The translations under genes were made by a program, and so were the position numbers. Source: Medicago truncatula (Eukaryota; Streptophyta; Magnoliopsida; Fabales; Fabaceae). Taken from it: 64,000 bases of DNA. Positions 26,338-37,900 of the stretch are shown here, piece after piece. The stretch lies in NCBI RefSeq assembly GCF_003473485.1, contig NC_053042.1, positions 34,128,762 through 34,192,761 on the forward strand. Direction: 5' to 3'. Each line of letters starts with the position of its first letter. Within the stretch, counting starts at the first letter, position 1. The notes below the pieces were generated by a model that was given only the letters and a program-made list of their open reading frames with translations, was not told the origin of the DNA and did not search any database.

Positions 26338-26637
26338 ATGAAACTCTCAAGGATGTATAGCTTTCAAAGAAATCAATTGATGAAGTTTCAAAGGAAAACA
26401 AGAGTTACCTCTTCAGTGACACTTGGTAATAATAATGTTCAAAGAAGCGTTACACTTGAGTGTTGCTCTTTGTCATTTATTGTAAAAAAACTATTTTGTA
26501 AGTTGAAGAATTGTTGGAAACAATCTCTTGGGTGGAAAAGGAGCAGTCCACAGTATAGCTATGATCTTCAAAGCTATTGTCTCAACTTTGATGATGGCAC
26601 TTCAAATGATTGTATGATTCCGTCTCGTGTTTGTTGA
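26338..26637 (+). CDS. Small uncharacterised plant protein, 99 residues
   Basis: A single intronless frame from ATG 26338 to TGA 26635-26637 encodes 99 residues. I place the start here because upstream in-frame codons lack another ATG before a stop-free TTG region. The protein is basic, with an N-terminal lysine/arginine-rich part. Its C-terminal block KLKNCWKQSLGW ... QYSYDLQSYCLNFDDG resembles, from memory, short uncharacterised dicot proteins sharing a W-K-x-A/S-L-x-W ... YSYD-x-x-SYxLNFDDG signature. No transmembrane segment or signal peptide is apparent; the role is unknown. It could also be a chance frame, but the aromatic/acidic tail is not low-complexity. Confidence 0.6.
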   Translation: MKLSRMYSFQRNQLMKFQRKTRVTSSVTLGNNNVQRSVTLECCSLSFIVKKLFCKLKNCWKQSLGWKRSSPQYSYDLQSYCLNFDDGTSNDCMIPSRVC

Positions 26638-27172
26638 TGATCTTTTCGTTTAATCTATTCGCTATTTTTCTGAATTGTGATTAAGTTGATCTAGTGTTTG
26701 TTGTTGTTCTGTAATCATATGATAAAATACTACACAAAGTTGCATAATTGTAAATTGATTTCAGATCTTTGTTATCCAACAAGTTTTGCTTAGTGAAGAG
26801 TTTGGTTGAAACTTAGAACTAATGTGTTATGTTACATACGATTTCAACCTTAAATCTGGACATGTGTCTCAACGAGTCTAACCCTTTTCTTGATCCATTC
26901 CTCATTGGTAGCTGAAATGTTGATTTAAATTATCACATTTATGTATAAATAATTACTTCCGTTGTTGAATAAGGGTGATAAACCATTAAGCTCGGGACTA
27001 GACGACCAAGTTATCAGTCTTGTGGAAATCATTAATTTAATGAAAGCTTATCTCTCTTGGGAGAGGTTTTTTTTTTTAATTTCAATTTTCTTCTTATGAT
27101 ATATGAGAAGAGTATGATCCATGGGAACATGGAACCTTAAGCCTGGTTTCTTGCGTTTATTTATACGGTCCA

Positions 27173-27703
27173 ATGATTTTAATCCCTGTACTCAATGATA
27201 AACGCATGCTCGGGTGTCGATCAAAATTATGGAACTTCCTGAGGAATATTGGAGAGAAAGAACTCCTTTTGAGATTGCTAGTGCCGTGGGAACGCCCTTA
27301 TCCATTGATGAGGGAGGGTCATGCCTTCAATGTCGAGGTAATATATGAAAAGTGTCCAGATTTTTGTCATAACTGCAAGGTTATTGGTCACCATTTATCC
27401 AGATGCAAAGATGACAAGGGCAAGAAGAAAGTCCTAGTCAAGAAGGATATCAAAAAATTCATTGAAAAACCAGCTCTTGAGAAAGCAAATCCTCCCATGG
27501 ACGATACTCATAAGGGAAGCAAAGCATCTACTTCTTTTCATTTCGCTTGTGAGAATGTGAGTGGTAACATAGCACATGTTACACTTGGAATCCATCATGA
27601 ACCTGTGTTGCAACTGGTAATGCCCACTGCACCAGTGGTTCATAACATGTTATACATAATAAAGGCAGCTGCTAATATGGAAAACTCTGTTGGTCATAAT
27701 TGA
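27173..27703 (+). mobile_element. LINE ORF1-type fragment with zinc knuckle (DUF4283 / zf-CCHC_4 style)
   Basis: The 176-residue frame contains VEVIYEKCPDFCHNCKVIGH followed by HLSRC, i.e. Cys-x2-Cys-x4-His-x4-Cys, preceded by a segment typical of the N-terminal protein of plant L1-type LINEs. A lysine-rich tail follows. Related-looking coding sequence (KLWGDMVEED at about 28940-28970) appears further on after an unrelated stretch, so the LINE is interrupted or rearranged. No reverse transcriptase is seen in this part. It is a decayed fragment, not a host gene. Confidence 0.65.
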
Positions 27704-29323
27704 TACTAACACTAGTGCAGAAGCCATTGTTATTGATACTAACATTGATATTCAATAGAAGAAGATATTCATGTCATAATTGATAGCACAAATAACACTA
27801 ATGCAACTGTTAATGTTTGTAACACAAATGAAGGTGTCCCAATTGGTGATCCATTTGCAAATGTTGAGACCATAGTCACATATGTGAAGAATTCGGTACG
27901 TATGGGGTATAGAGCTTCAGTACGCGTCTGTTCGCAGTACTAATGCTAAAAAGAAACAAGTCCAACACTATATGATGAAATAAGCCACTTCATGCAAAAA
28001 AGAATAATAAGCCCCATCAAAGTTGACAGGAAGCTAGTAGCATAAGTGCACAATGATGTTGTTTAAGTCCCATATCGGAAGATTTGAGAGAACAAGAGAA
28101 GAAAGCTATCTATAAAATCAACCAAATGTATTGCAAATTATTTGGATTTGAGGATACACAGCAGTGTAGTAATAAATGGCGGTGTCTTCATTTGACCATT
28201 GATATTTAGTTATTTTTATTTTAGGGTAATACTCATTATGCTATTGAATGAATGTATAAGAAGGAATAACATAGTTATTTTTTTAGTCTTTGACTATGTG
28301 CTATGACTATTTCTTATATATTGATCACCAATATGACTATGTCTCATTTTTTTAAAGTTCAAGCTTTTATCAACCAATTGTGTTATCCTTTGTTTGGTAA
28401 TGTCAGTTTGTGTGAATTCCACGTTAATTCATGCGTAGGGCTCCTCCTAATCAACATTCCGGTGAGCATGACACTCCTATTTTGGAAGATAATGCTCATA
28501 TGGAAATATAAAAATAGAAATTTTATTCCAAGTTTATACTTATTCTTAAATTCCTTGAAATATAAAAATGGAAATTTTATTCCAAATATTTAAAAAAATA
28601 TGTTTGGTTAACTTTATAATATTCCTAAGAACCATAAAAGTAGGGATTATAATAGGTAATTACATATAAATTTATTCTCATCTTCATGAGAACTTTATTC
28701 TCACTCTTTTCTTTGGGAATTTTTTTCTATTCCCAATAACTTTTTATTCCGGGAATAAAATTTAATAAACTTGTAACAAACATAGGCATATATATTTCTA
28801 TCATTTTATTACCAAAAATCAACAAATATAACTTGAAACAAACGTCGTACCGAATACTCAGTTGGATGCTAACCTACTCAAAACAAGATTCATGCCAATT
28901 CTAATCCTATTGTGGAAAAGAATGTTCAAATTATTAAAAAGCTTTGGGGTGATATGGTGGAGGAAGATAAGCCTAAAGACTCTCTCTATTGAGGAAAATG
29001 CTAGGTGAACAACCAGTGGTTATAACGCCCGCTTTGGGAGGGGGGTGGTTCAAATTTTCGTTTAACTTAATTTTTATTTGAGTTTTGGAATAGTTAGTTT
29101 CTCTAATCTTTTTTATTTATTATTTTTTTCTTTTATTTTAATAAATTTATGGAGCCACATTTGATGTTTTTTTTACTCAACATTTGATGCTTGAGAGTTG
29201 AGAGCTCCTAACTTATCTAAAAAATATATTTTAATGATGGAGAAAAAGAAGTAAAGTGGTAAAGTAAATTAACAAAATTTGTCAAGAGCTAAATATACAA
29301 TTTGTTTTGTAAAAAATAAAACT
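27704..29323. other. LINE-derived and AT-rich spacer
   Basis: Contains scattered continuation of LINE-like coding sequence (around 27890 and 28860-29000) and an AT-rich insert carrying a USE/TATA pair (entered separately). The frame at 28303-28593 is low-complexity and unsupported. Confidence 0.4.
28066..28118 (+). promoter_or_regulatory. snRNA-type promoter pair: USE-like element and TATA box
   Basis: AGTCCCATATCGG (28066-28078) is one base off the plant snRNA upstream sequence element RTCCCACATCG, and TATAAAAT (28111-28118) follows after about 32 bp, the RNA polymerase II snRNA spacing. The downstream sequence is not an snRNA I recognise. Confidence 0.35.
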
Positions 29324-29578
29324 AAGGCATGTTTGCTTCCCATGTTTTCATTTTCTCTTCATATAACATAAACATAAGAGAATGTGGTATAATATTTTGC
29401 TCACCATTTTCTGTTACAATTTCTAAAAACAGATTTAGCATTTTAATTTGTTTTTTGAAAATGCCAAATTTACTGTTTTTCATTGTCTCTGAATTCAATC
29501 TTCTCTCTATCACAATTGCTTACTACATAGGTTTCATATTATTTTTTTTATTCCTTTTAAACTGCCAAACATAACCTT
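29324..29578. mobile_element. Probable MITE, 255 bp
   Basis: The left end AAGGCATGTTTG and the reverse complement of the right end AAGGTTATGTTTG are imperfect inverted repeats around an AT-rich core. No clear target-site duplication was found. Confidence 0.5.
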
Positions 29579-30124
29579 GAGGAAAATGGTGATGGTAGGG
29601 ATGGCAGGCCAGCCTGACCCGTTTAGGCCCAAGCCGCTATTAGCCTGCCAAAAATAGGGTGGGGAGGGGTGGATCAACTTAAGTATGTGGATTCAAACAC
29701 ACACTCCGCTCCGCCAAGAGGCGAACTGGAAGGGTTGGCAGGATGACCTATCTAACATCTTTTTCTCAAAATCCTTTTTGACAATTGTTATTAAAAAAAT
29801 ATGTTACCGAATTTTTTTTGAAAAAAGGAAATGGGAATGTATTAAGAAAAAATGGTGTAAATAACAACTTACATTAAGGAGAATAAGTGACCGGCCAAAA
29901 GCTTAGATTGAAAAGGCATTGCACAACAACAAAATCATTCCCTTCATGTTTACAACAAAAATATAATGTTTTCCATCCAATCTGAAACAATCAACAAGTT
30001 ATTTTTAATGGGAAATTGTCAAACAAAGATTATCATGGTATGTTTAGTGGACATAATAATACGATAAAGATGAATATCATGAGAGTTGGATAAGGTCTCT
30101 AACATCATAATATTATATCTTTTT

Positions 30125-30841
30125 GAGTAAATTACAACCCCGCTCTTAAAAGAATTTTGAATTACACTCTTCTCCCATTTTATGTTAAAATATACGCCCC
30201 TTCTATTGAAAAATAAAATTTATACTCCATTCCTCTATTAAATGCTTGAATTACAACTTCCTTCCATAATAGTTGAATATGCATTACACTTTAAATTACT
30301 TTAATATAAATAAATGTTTTCATGATATCTACTAACTTTGAACTACCATTGAAGAAAAATCAACTTATTTCTTTAGAATTTAAATATCAATGATAATTAA
30401 ATTCAAATATTTTGTTATTAATTTTATCATTTAAAATATAAAATCCACTTTTAAATAACCATATTTTATTTATTTTAGTAACTTTTTACATATTTCAATT
30501 TTATTTTGTGTTATTTGATATTTTATAATGGAGTTGTTAACAAAATTATGAATCAAAAATAGAGAAAAATTAAAATGAACCGACAATACTATTTTTGTTC
30601 AAAGTGCGTTATAGATTTTTTTGCCCGATTATTAGAAATAAAGAAATTATTAACGGAGGAAAATGTAGATTTTAACATAAGAGGTAAGGAGAATGTAATT
30701 CAAGCTTCTCTAACGGGTGAGAAGTGAAATGTTTTCTAATATGTTTTGTACAAAATGGAAGGAGAATATATATATTTTAACATAAAAGAGAAAAGAAGTG
30801 TAATTAAAATATATTTTATGGGAGGGGAGTGTAATTTACTC
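30125..30841. mobile_element. Mutator-type MITE, 717 bp, with 9-bp target-site duplication
   Basis: The ends GAGTAAATTACAACCCCGCT and (reverse complement) GAGTAAATTACACTCCCCTC are inverted repeats. The flanks carry a perfect 9-bp duplication TATCTTTTT (30116-30124 and 30842-30850). Subterminal arms ('tatgttaaaatata', 'atattttaacata') also pair. There is no coding capacity. Confidence 0.85.
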
Positions 30842-31131
30842 TATCTTTTTATATAAAGAGAATATCCAATTTTTGCGTAAATTTTTTTATTTGTTTAAAA
30901 TTTATCCCTCATTTGAATTACTTAATTTTCAATATTCACAAAAAAAAAATTAGATTCACAATTTTTTTACTTAATTTTCAATTTTATTATTCCTTACTCT
31001 TTTAAATAATGTATGTCTATGTATATCAAACTTGTTGCAACACGGGTTTAAGTCACCAAGTTCACCACTTTCATTCATTAATTTTTATCTTTTTTTTTTT
31101 TCCTTTTATTCTTGTTTGTTTCTTCTTTTAT

Positions 31132-31449
31132 TTATTCACAAGTGGCGTGGGTGTTGAAAAATTTAGCAAATGCACCAAATCGCATAAGTAATAAAGTGAT
31201 AAGTGCATTGTCTCTTATGAACAAGGCAACACTTCTTTTCGGTCTACAAACGTCGCACCACTTAACCCAACATATTTTCTTCTTCCCCAACAAACCTCCC
31301 CACAAAAATTTCCTTTGAAGCATAACAACTTTAATCAACACACTTTTCGACATTTTTAGTAAAGACATGTAAAAGTTTGGAATGACCCCGAAAACCAAAT
31401 TTAATAGAACCACCCGCCCACCGATGTAATGGCCAATCATTAGTGCCAC
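31132..31449 (-). mobile_element. LINE reverse transcriptase C-terminal fragment
   Basis: The minus-strand frame includes GGRVVLLNLVFGVIPNFYMS, LQRKFLWGG and KKICWVKWCDVCRPK, the hallmark end of the reverse transcriptase and the following region of plant L1-type LINEs. Only this about 105-residue part is recognisable; it is a truncated, inactive remnant. Confidence 0.8.
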
Positions 31450-32592
31450 GCATACAATGGACTACTACCATGATTTTACACACAATCATGATAGTTTAGA
31501 GGAGAGTAACGGCCCTAAAATCATAATCTTAATTTGCCATGATCATGGTTGAAGATGCTTACCATCCTTAAATTTCATTGTAGATACATTCAATCAATAA
31601 AAGAATTTATTTTAATCGCATTTTACCAATGTTTTTTCTACCTTTAGCTTTTTCCTCACAAACATCTATTGTCACACTTAACACTCTTTTGGACAAATTA
31701 ATAAACTCATAACCGAAGGATACACTTTTTTTTTCTTGGTGTAATTGTTTAAACAAAAATGAAGCAACTGTTAAAAGCTATTAATCTAATTTTCGACCAA
31801 CTTTTATGTTGGACAATAAGTTCAAAATTGGTTGCTTATAAGTTATACTTTCTTAAATGCAAGATTGGTTTGAAACTTCCAAAACTTTGGCAATCTTCTC
31901 CAAAATCAGTATCAAACTTTTTTGCAACAAACGACATTATCTACCAATTAAGGTTTGTATTATCATTATAATAATCTAGCTATATATGGTCCAGTCAAGC
32001 ATGAAATGGGTGGGAGGGAACTGATGACCAACCTTAAATTGTAGAGAAAGACGTCTCCACCACCGCATCTAATCTAATTAATAATATCGATAGGCACGCA
32101 GTCAATTGCAATATAGGTGGAAGAGGGATCACAAATTTGTCTCGAACGTGCATTTTCAATTTCTCTATCATGCTTACATTTCTCTTTACTCCGTGTATCG
32201 TGCAAAAGCAAACATTTTAATTAGTCAATACCTTAATCTGGACGTGTTCCGGATAATTTCTTTCCCTTTAAATAACACTGCTCGAAACAATTGCTGAATT
32301 GTAAATTGTATTTTTTTTTAGAGAAAATTGTAATTGTATCTTATTGTAATTTAGAGTATGTTCATATGTGTGATATACGATGAAAGGGAATATAATTTAT
32401 TATATACAGTTTTTATTTATTTATAAAATTGATTTTATCTTGTTTCTTTCTACTTCACTCAATTTATTTCGCCATATACTCTTATACTTAGTGGATTGCA
32501 CACTGTCATATGACACTGGCCAATTCAAATGTGATACGTGGCAAAATAATTTCTTTAAACATAAAAAGATGAGAGAGAGAGAGAGAGTAGTT
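31450..32592. other. AT-rich spacer
   Basis: No gene or bounded repeat is recognised. Open frames (31759-31971, 32106-32297, 32380-32622) show no domain or start context. A short GA-dinucleotide run lies at about 32571-32586. Confidence 0.45.
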
Positions 32593-33645
32593 GAATTGAC
32601 TTATGTGTCACAATTAGATTGATCAATGTCAATGACATTTCCTCTGCAGTGGTACACAAGTGGTGTTAGTTTCACCGTGATATCAACACACTTTTTTTTT
32701 TTTTTTTTTGTATCTTCAGCCCAATTGAACATTTACTTCTATCCTACCGCAAGAACAAACACACCATTAATCTTGTAAAAAGTAAATTCGCTGCCATTTT
32801 AATAACCTTCACCCCTTCATCCTTCTTCAGACCCTTCAATCCCTTTCTCGACTCCCAAAGCTATCATTGCCTTCTTTTCTATATCCCACCCTCCTGCCGA
32901 CACTATCTCACCAACCCTCACACTTACCACCCATTCCTCCCCTCCTCCGATAACGAACTCCCTCCCCACTTCCCTCTTTCATAAATTTTTCTCCATCCTC
33001 TCTAACCCCTTCTAACCTTGCCTCCATCACCTGCAACTTTTCCTCAACTAACACCTCCATCGGATCACGAAACCTATCAATCTAATTGACTTATATGTCA
33101 CAATTAGATTGATCAATGTCAATGACATTTTCTCCGCAGTGGTACACAAGTGGAGTCCGTATTTAGTTTGATTCTGCATTGAATGTGTTAATCTCACGTC
33201 CATGTTAGTTTCACCGTGATATCAACACACTTTATTTTTTTTTTTTTTTTTGTATCTTCAGCCCAATTGAACATTCACTTATATCCTACCGCAAGAACAA
33301 ACGCACGATTAATCTTGTAAAAAGTAAATTCACTGCCATTTTAATAACCTTCACCCCCTTCATCCTTCTTCAGACCCTTCAATCCCTTTCTCGACTCCTC
33401 AATTATTTTCTACTACCCCAAAGCTATCATTGCCTTCTTTTCTATAGCCCACCCTCCTGCCGACACTATCTCACCAACCCTCACACTTACCACCCATTCC
33501 TCCCCTCCTTCGATAACGAACTCCCTCCCCACTTCCCTCTTTCATAATTTTTTCTCCATCCTCTCTAACCCCTTCTAACCTTGCCTCCATCACCTGCAAC
33601 TTTTCCTCAACTAACACCTCCATTGGATCACGAAACCTATCATAC
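32593..33645. repeat. Tandem duplication of a ~0.5-kb CT-rich segment
   Basis: The sequence from 32593 ('aattgacttatgtgtcacaa') to about 33084 recurs from about 33085 to 33645 in the same orientation with point changes. The second copy is longer by an ~50-bp block after 'gtacacaagtgg' and a shorter block near 33398. Both copies contain a poly(T) run and a C-rich stretch. A minus-strand frame (33471-33722, MEVLVEEKLQVMEARLEGVR) is reminiscent of the coiled start of plant retroelement gag proteins, so the segment may be a decayed retroelement piece; that is uncertain. Confidence 0.75.
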
Positions 33646-33728
33646 CGTGCAATGTCAGCCCACACCATATACTGTCCAAACCGCAAATTATTTAGCAGCT
33701 CTTTAGTTTGAAATTTATTCAAGTTATT

Positions 33729-33864
33729 TTTTTTTTTTATCTAGTAGTCTAGTGGCTAGAGCTCATACAATTAAATGTGGAGAAGTGGGGTATTCGGGGT
33801 TCGAATCCCGACCCCTGCATCAATTATGCAATGTCCCTACCAAATGAGCTAAGCTCACGGGGAC
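33729..33864 (-). mobile_element. tRNA-derived SINE with poly(A) tail and 19-bp target-site duplication
   Basis: Read on the minus strand it starts GTCCCCGTGAGCTTAGCTCA (A-box region TTAGCTCATTTGGTAGGG), has a B-box-like GGGATTCGAACCCC and ends with a poly(A) tail (33729-33738). It is flanked by a perfect duplication GAAATTTATTCAAGTTATT at 33710-33728 and 33865-33883. It is not a functional tRNA gene. Confidence 0.9.
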
Positions 33865-34632
33865 GAAATTTATTCAAGTTATTAATTCCACTTTTGTTTT
33901 TCTAAACTAGTCTATTTGGTAGTTTTTTTATTGGTTATATTTTTTTTTTACTAAGACCGTTAAGGATTCATCTTTAAACCTTTTTGATTAGTCCACAATA
34001 TTAAAGAGTGTTAATGTTATTTATAAACTAGATTACGTGAGATTTTTGGTGCATTATAACATTGACACCTCACCTCTAAAATAGAGAACATTAATATTAC
34101 CAAAAAGAATAAAAAACATTAACCTCTTTAATTAGACATATATAATCAGACATATAGCTAGGTTTCAATTTTAGTAGCCAAACTAACTGCTCAAGTCTCA
34201 TCATGTCGAGAACCATATATTCAAGAGATTGTGATAATTATTCGTAAAATGGTTAATTAATTTCATGTACCGTGAAATAAAAGAGGACTTTGAGGCAAAG
34301 CAAGCAATATAGAAAAGAAAAAGAATTATATTAAAAAACACTTGACAATGACATTTAACTCTCAACTTATCATGATAAAAAAAGAAAAAGAAAAAACTCC
34401 CAATTCTTCACCAATAGATGAGTGACATGTTAGATTCAAATCAAACGACTTGACTTCCCAACTCACTATTTGATAGATACTCTTGTCCTAATAATTGAAT
34501 TCAACCACACACTTATAGCTAATTCTCTTAATTAATTTCCCTAACATATATAACTATTAACTACCAATACCAATACCAAGTACACAAAATAATTTTGTTG
34601 GCCTCATTCATTCACCATTGTTGTTTGTTGGT

Positions 34633-34976
34633 AGCATAATCACTGGATATCACTCCCGAAATGAATCCCATATCTCGCATGCAATACTAGCTCTGATGAC
34701 TTATACTATATATTGAGGTATTGATATATATTATATTGTGATTCTTATTGTTATAATTGGTCCTCTCTATTCTAATTGACTACATACATTAATGTTATAA
34801 TTTGTCATGCATGTAATTCTTATGCTTGGATTGATTTCAACTTCTATGAATAATTGGAAATAAATGCTTGTAGATGGATTCCCTGCCATGAATCTTCAAA
34901 CTAATGGTGTTGAGATGATCTTGGAGCTAGTTAATTAATGGGGTACATTTCGGGAGTGAGAACCAGTGATTAAGCC
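34633..34976 (+). ncRNA. Candidate microRNA precursor (foldback) complementary to the CESA4-like gene
   Basis: The 5' arm (34633-34672) and 3' arm (34938-34976) pair over about 36 bp with few mismatches; the core CACTCCCGAAATG (34651-34663) faces CATTTCGGGAGTG (34946-34958). A further short pairing (CCCAT; ACTAGCTC with GAGCTAGT) extends the stem after an asymmetric bulge, leaving an AT-rich loop region. A TATA-like sequence (CATATATAAC, about 34545-34554) lies about 85 bp upstream. The 21-nt segment 34946-34966 is complementary to 43889-43909 in the first coding exon of the CESA4-like gene with a single mismatch at its position 16. Both arms also resemble that exon beyond the core, as in microRNA genes born by inverted duplication of their target. 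I do not recognise it as a named microRNA family. The loop is long for a precursor, and small-RNA expression is unknown. Confidence 0.55.
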
Positions 34977-35810
34977 AGTACTACACTGCATAATGCTGCT
35001 GATGAAACTTCTTGAATATTTATGGGTTAGCTATTTTAATTCAACTCATTCATCATAATCAACTTCATTGGTGCATGGTTTTTCTGCAAATTACTAGCCT
35101 TTTAATTTGTAAATAATTCGAGATGATTGATGACTCAGACGAACAATGTTGCTATATATATTTTTTGCTATTCATGGTCAATTACTTATCATTTTTTTGA
35201 ACAAATTACAAACATAATATATACTAATAGATAAAAAGAATCAAGACACAAAGTACAAAGAGTAACAGAAGTACTCAATAAGAAACTAACATAAATACTC
35301 ATTTGAGAATTGGATCAATTAAAAGCTACTTTTATGTTTTTTAGTGTTAATATATATATGAGATTTTTCTGTGTTCCATTGTAGTGAGACATGAAATACC
35401 TACGAATATGTACATTAATAATATTTTTTTTTTTTTGAAGAGAAGTACATTAATAGTTATAATGCATTGGTGGCAATAATATAGTTCCCGGTAGCATCCA
35501 ATGACATGAAAAAACAACCAAGGTTTAACAATTTTCATCCTGATGATTCTGTTTGATATATTTTCTGTAGTCAAACCCATGCAACCAAAATACAAAATAA
35601 GAATAAAAGTTATTTTTTGAATGGTAAAAAGTATATTAATAATGGATAAAGTACAAGTAGTACTACACCCAGCATATAGGAATTAGTATACAACCGGGAC
35701 TACACATTAAAAAATGAGATAACAACATTATACCACCGGTCCACCACCGAGCATACATTTTAGCGGACTTTGAAACCATTACTATCTATGTCTTAGACAA
35801 ACAATACATA

Positions 35811-35904
35811 ACCTATGATCTTGATCTTAACTCAGTTGGCAGGGATAATGCATAATATATGTAAGATTTGATATTTGAATCTCAGACATCACAAAAAAAA
35901 AAAA
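35811..35904 (+). mobile_element. Short SINE with poly(A) tail and target-site duplication
   Basis: A-box-like TTAACTCAGTTGGCAGGG and B-box-like TTTGAATCTC are followed by a poly(A) tail ending at 35904. The flanks repeat AGACAAACAAT(A/C)CATA at 35795-35810 and 35905-35920, differing at one base. Confidence 0.8.
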
Positions 35905-35928
35905 AGACAAACAATCCATAAGATTTAG

Positions 35929-37303
35929 GTCCCCATGTACAAAAACTACAATTTTACCCTCTAAGATTTAACTCCTTTGCATCTTTGATCATTTTGGCCA
36001 ATTTTGACTTGACCAACGCTGATTTGGCACATCATTAAAGGACATGGCATGCCACATGTTTATATTCCTTTTTTTTTTCAAAAACAAAAAGCCACGCGTG
36101 TAAATAATTAAATAAAAAAATAAAAAAAAGGAAATAGGAAAGGGTTGGCACGTGAGAGAACAAGAATCTTCATCTTCTTCCACAACAATATCTTTAACAA
36201 CAAGAACGACAATCTTAAAAAGTTGTTCAAAAAAAAAACAATCTTAAAAAAAAAAAAACAGAAAATTATCTTCAACAACAATCCAAACAAAATTCATATC
36301 AACATCAACAAACTTCAATCTAAAAGCCAAATCCTCCTTTATTGAATCTCAAACATAATTCTCTCCCCAATCTCTTCTCTCCAATGCCAAATCGTTAAAA
36401 ATATTCTGGGTTTTTCTTTACTATCCCCAGCAACACAAATCAAATATTATGGGTTTTTTTTTTCTTGCTATTTAATCGGTTAATTTGAAGGAATTAGAAG
36501 AGAAAAAAGAAAGAAGAAAAGGGAAAAGAATATGTTGGAAGCTTCAGTTTCACCAATGCTCCAAAAACGAGTGAATTATAATGTTGAAAATAACATGATC
36601 AGCACAACACGTTGCTCCATAGAAAGAAAGCAAGTGTGCTATTGCTGTTGTTATTCGTGCTTTTCTTATTCTTCTTTAGTGTTGTTGAATTGAAACCACC
36701 ACCAACTAAATCATCTTCCAACAAACAACACTAACTGTTGAATTTAATGTTGAACCCACATCCTATTCAACAACGTGCCGCTGCATAGAATAAATCATCT
36801 TTCAAACCCACCACCCACACCCTTCTTGTTCTTCTTTACAACAACAACACTAAATATTCGATGCACTAAGCCTGCTAAGTTAGTCAATTATCCCTACGTG
36901 AAGCTAATTCAAATAGGAAAGGGATAATTATAATTTCAACACCCTTTGAAGCTGCTAATTGAAATAGGAAAGGGATAATTATTTTTAACACCATTATGTT
37001 TTTATTTTACGGTGAAATTTGAATTGAAATTGATTGCTTTGAATATGGGTGTTTCAAATCTGGGTTTTCGGAAGAACACATGTGCCAACCCTTTCCTATT
37101 TCCTTTTATATTTTTTTTTTAAATTTAAATATTTTCACGCGTGGCTTTTTGTTTTTTTTTTAAAAAAAGAATATACACATGTGGCATGCCATGTCCTTTA
37201 ATGATGTGCCAAATCAGCGTTGACTAAGTCAAAATTGATCAAAAAGATCAAAGATACAAATGAGCTAAATCTTAAGGGGTCAAAATTGTAGTTTTTGTAC
37301 ATA
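35929..37303. mobile_element. Non-autonomous DNA transposon with ~150-bp inverted arms, about 1.4 kb
   Basis: The left arm (TGTACAAAAACTACAATTTT ... GACCAACGCTGATTTGGCAC ... GGACATGGCATGCCACATGT ... CACGCGTG) is mirrored on the right (37090-37303) with high similarity. The interior is AT-rich, with a CTTCATCTTCTTCC-type stretch and no transposase. Exact termini are uncertain because a SINE sits directly next to the left end and no target-site duplication could be read. Confidence 0.75.
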
Positions 37304-37862
37304 AAAGATCAAAATTACAACTTTTTGAAAGTTACGGAGGGAAGAGTGCACTTTAATCTAAGATTTATTGAGTATTCATTTAAAATAGATATTGTCCCTT
37401 TATATTCTCATTCAAGAACCATTTTTTATAAATATATTATGATTTTGCCATAAAGAGAGTTCCATCATTATTAATTATCTATATAAAAAAAATAAAAATT
37501 GAATCCCTCTCCAAAATGAGTTTTAAAATGAAAAGGACCCTACCCCAATAATAGCCACCATTAGGAAATATAGCTCTATTTTTAATTGTTATGTAGTCCA
37601 AAATACTAAGTGCTAAATTAATGATAAAATTTTCCGACCTTTACCCATAAATTTTTGGAGAAAATGTAAATATATTTCGTGAACTTCCAAACCAAGCGCA
37701 CAACGAGTCTTGTATATGTAATGACCCTTCTTTAATAAAAGTTATAGTAGGGATCTTCTCAAAACTAGCTGCTAAGACAAAACTACTACCTTAGAAGGAT
37801 TCATACTCCTGCATTGTTGACTATAACTTTCATTTCTTTCAGTTCACCCATCAAGTCAAAAC

Positions 37863-37900
37863 AAGGCTCTGATACCACTGTTAGCTAATTGAGCGGGACA
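37863..37900 (-). mobile_element. LTR-retrotransposon remnant (primer-binding-site-like, possibly Ty1/copia)
   Basis: On the minus strand GTGGTATCAGAGCCTT matches the start of the initiator-methionine tRNA primer-binding site used by many plant LTR elements. It immediately follows a sequence ending CTAACA, as at the end of an LTR. The LTR would extend to the right, but its outer end was not found. It is a fragment only. Confidence 0.35.

Noticed and set aside
29020-29085. tRNA- or SINE-like stretch ('gtggttcaaatttt')
   Set aside because: Only a weak B-box resemblance; no A box at the right distance, tail or target duplication.
33471-33722. Retroelement gag gene
   Set aside because: The resemblance is limited to a generic coiled MEVLVEEKLQVMEARLE stretch; kept only as a note in the tandem-repeat entry.
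33729-33864. A tRNA gene
   Set aside because: A/B-box-like motifs are present, but there is no cloverleaf, and a poly(A) tail with a 19-bp target duplication shows it is a SINE.
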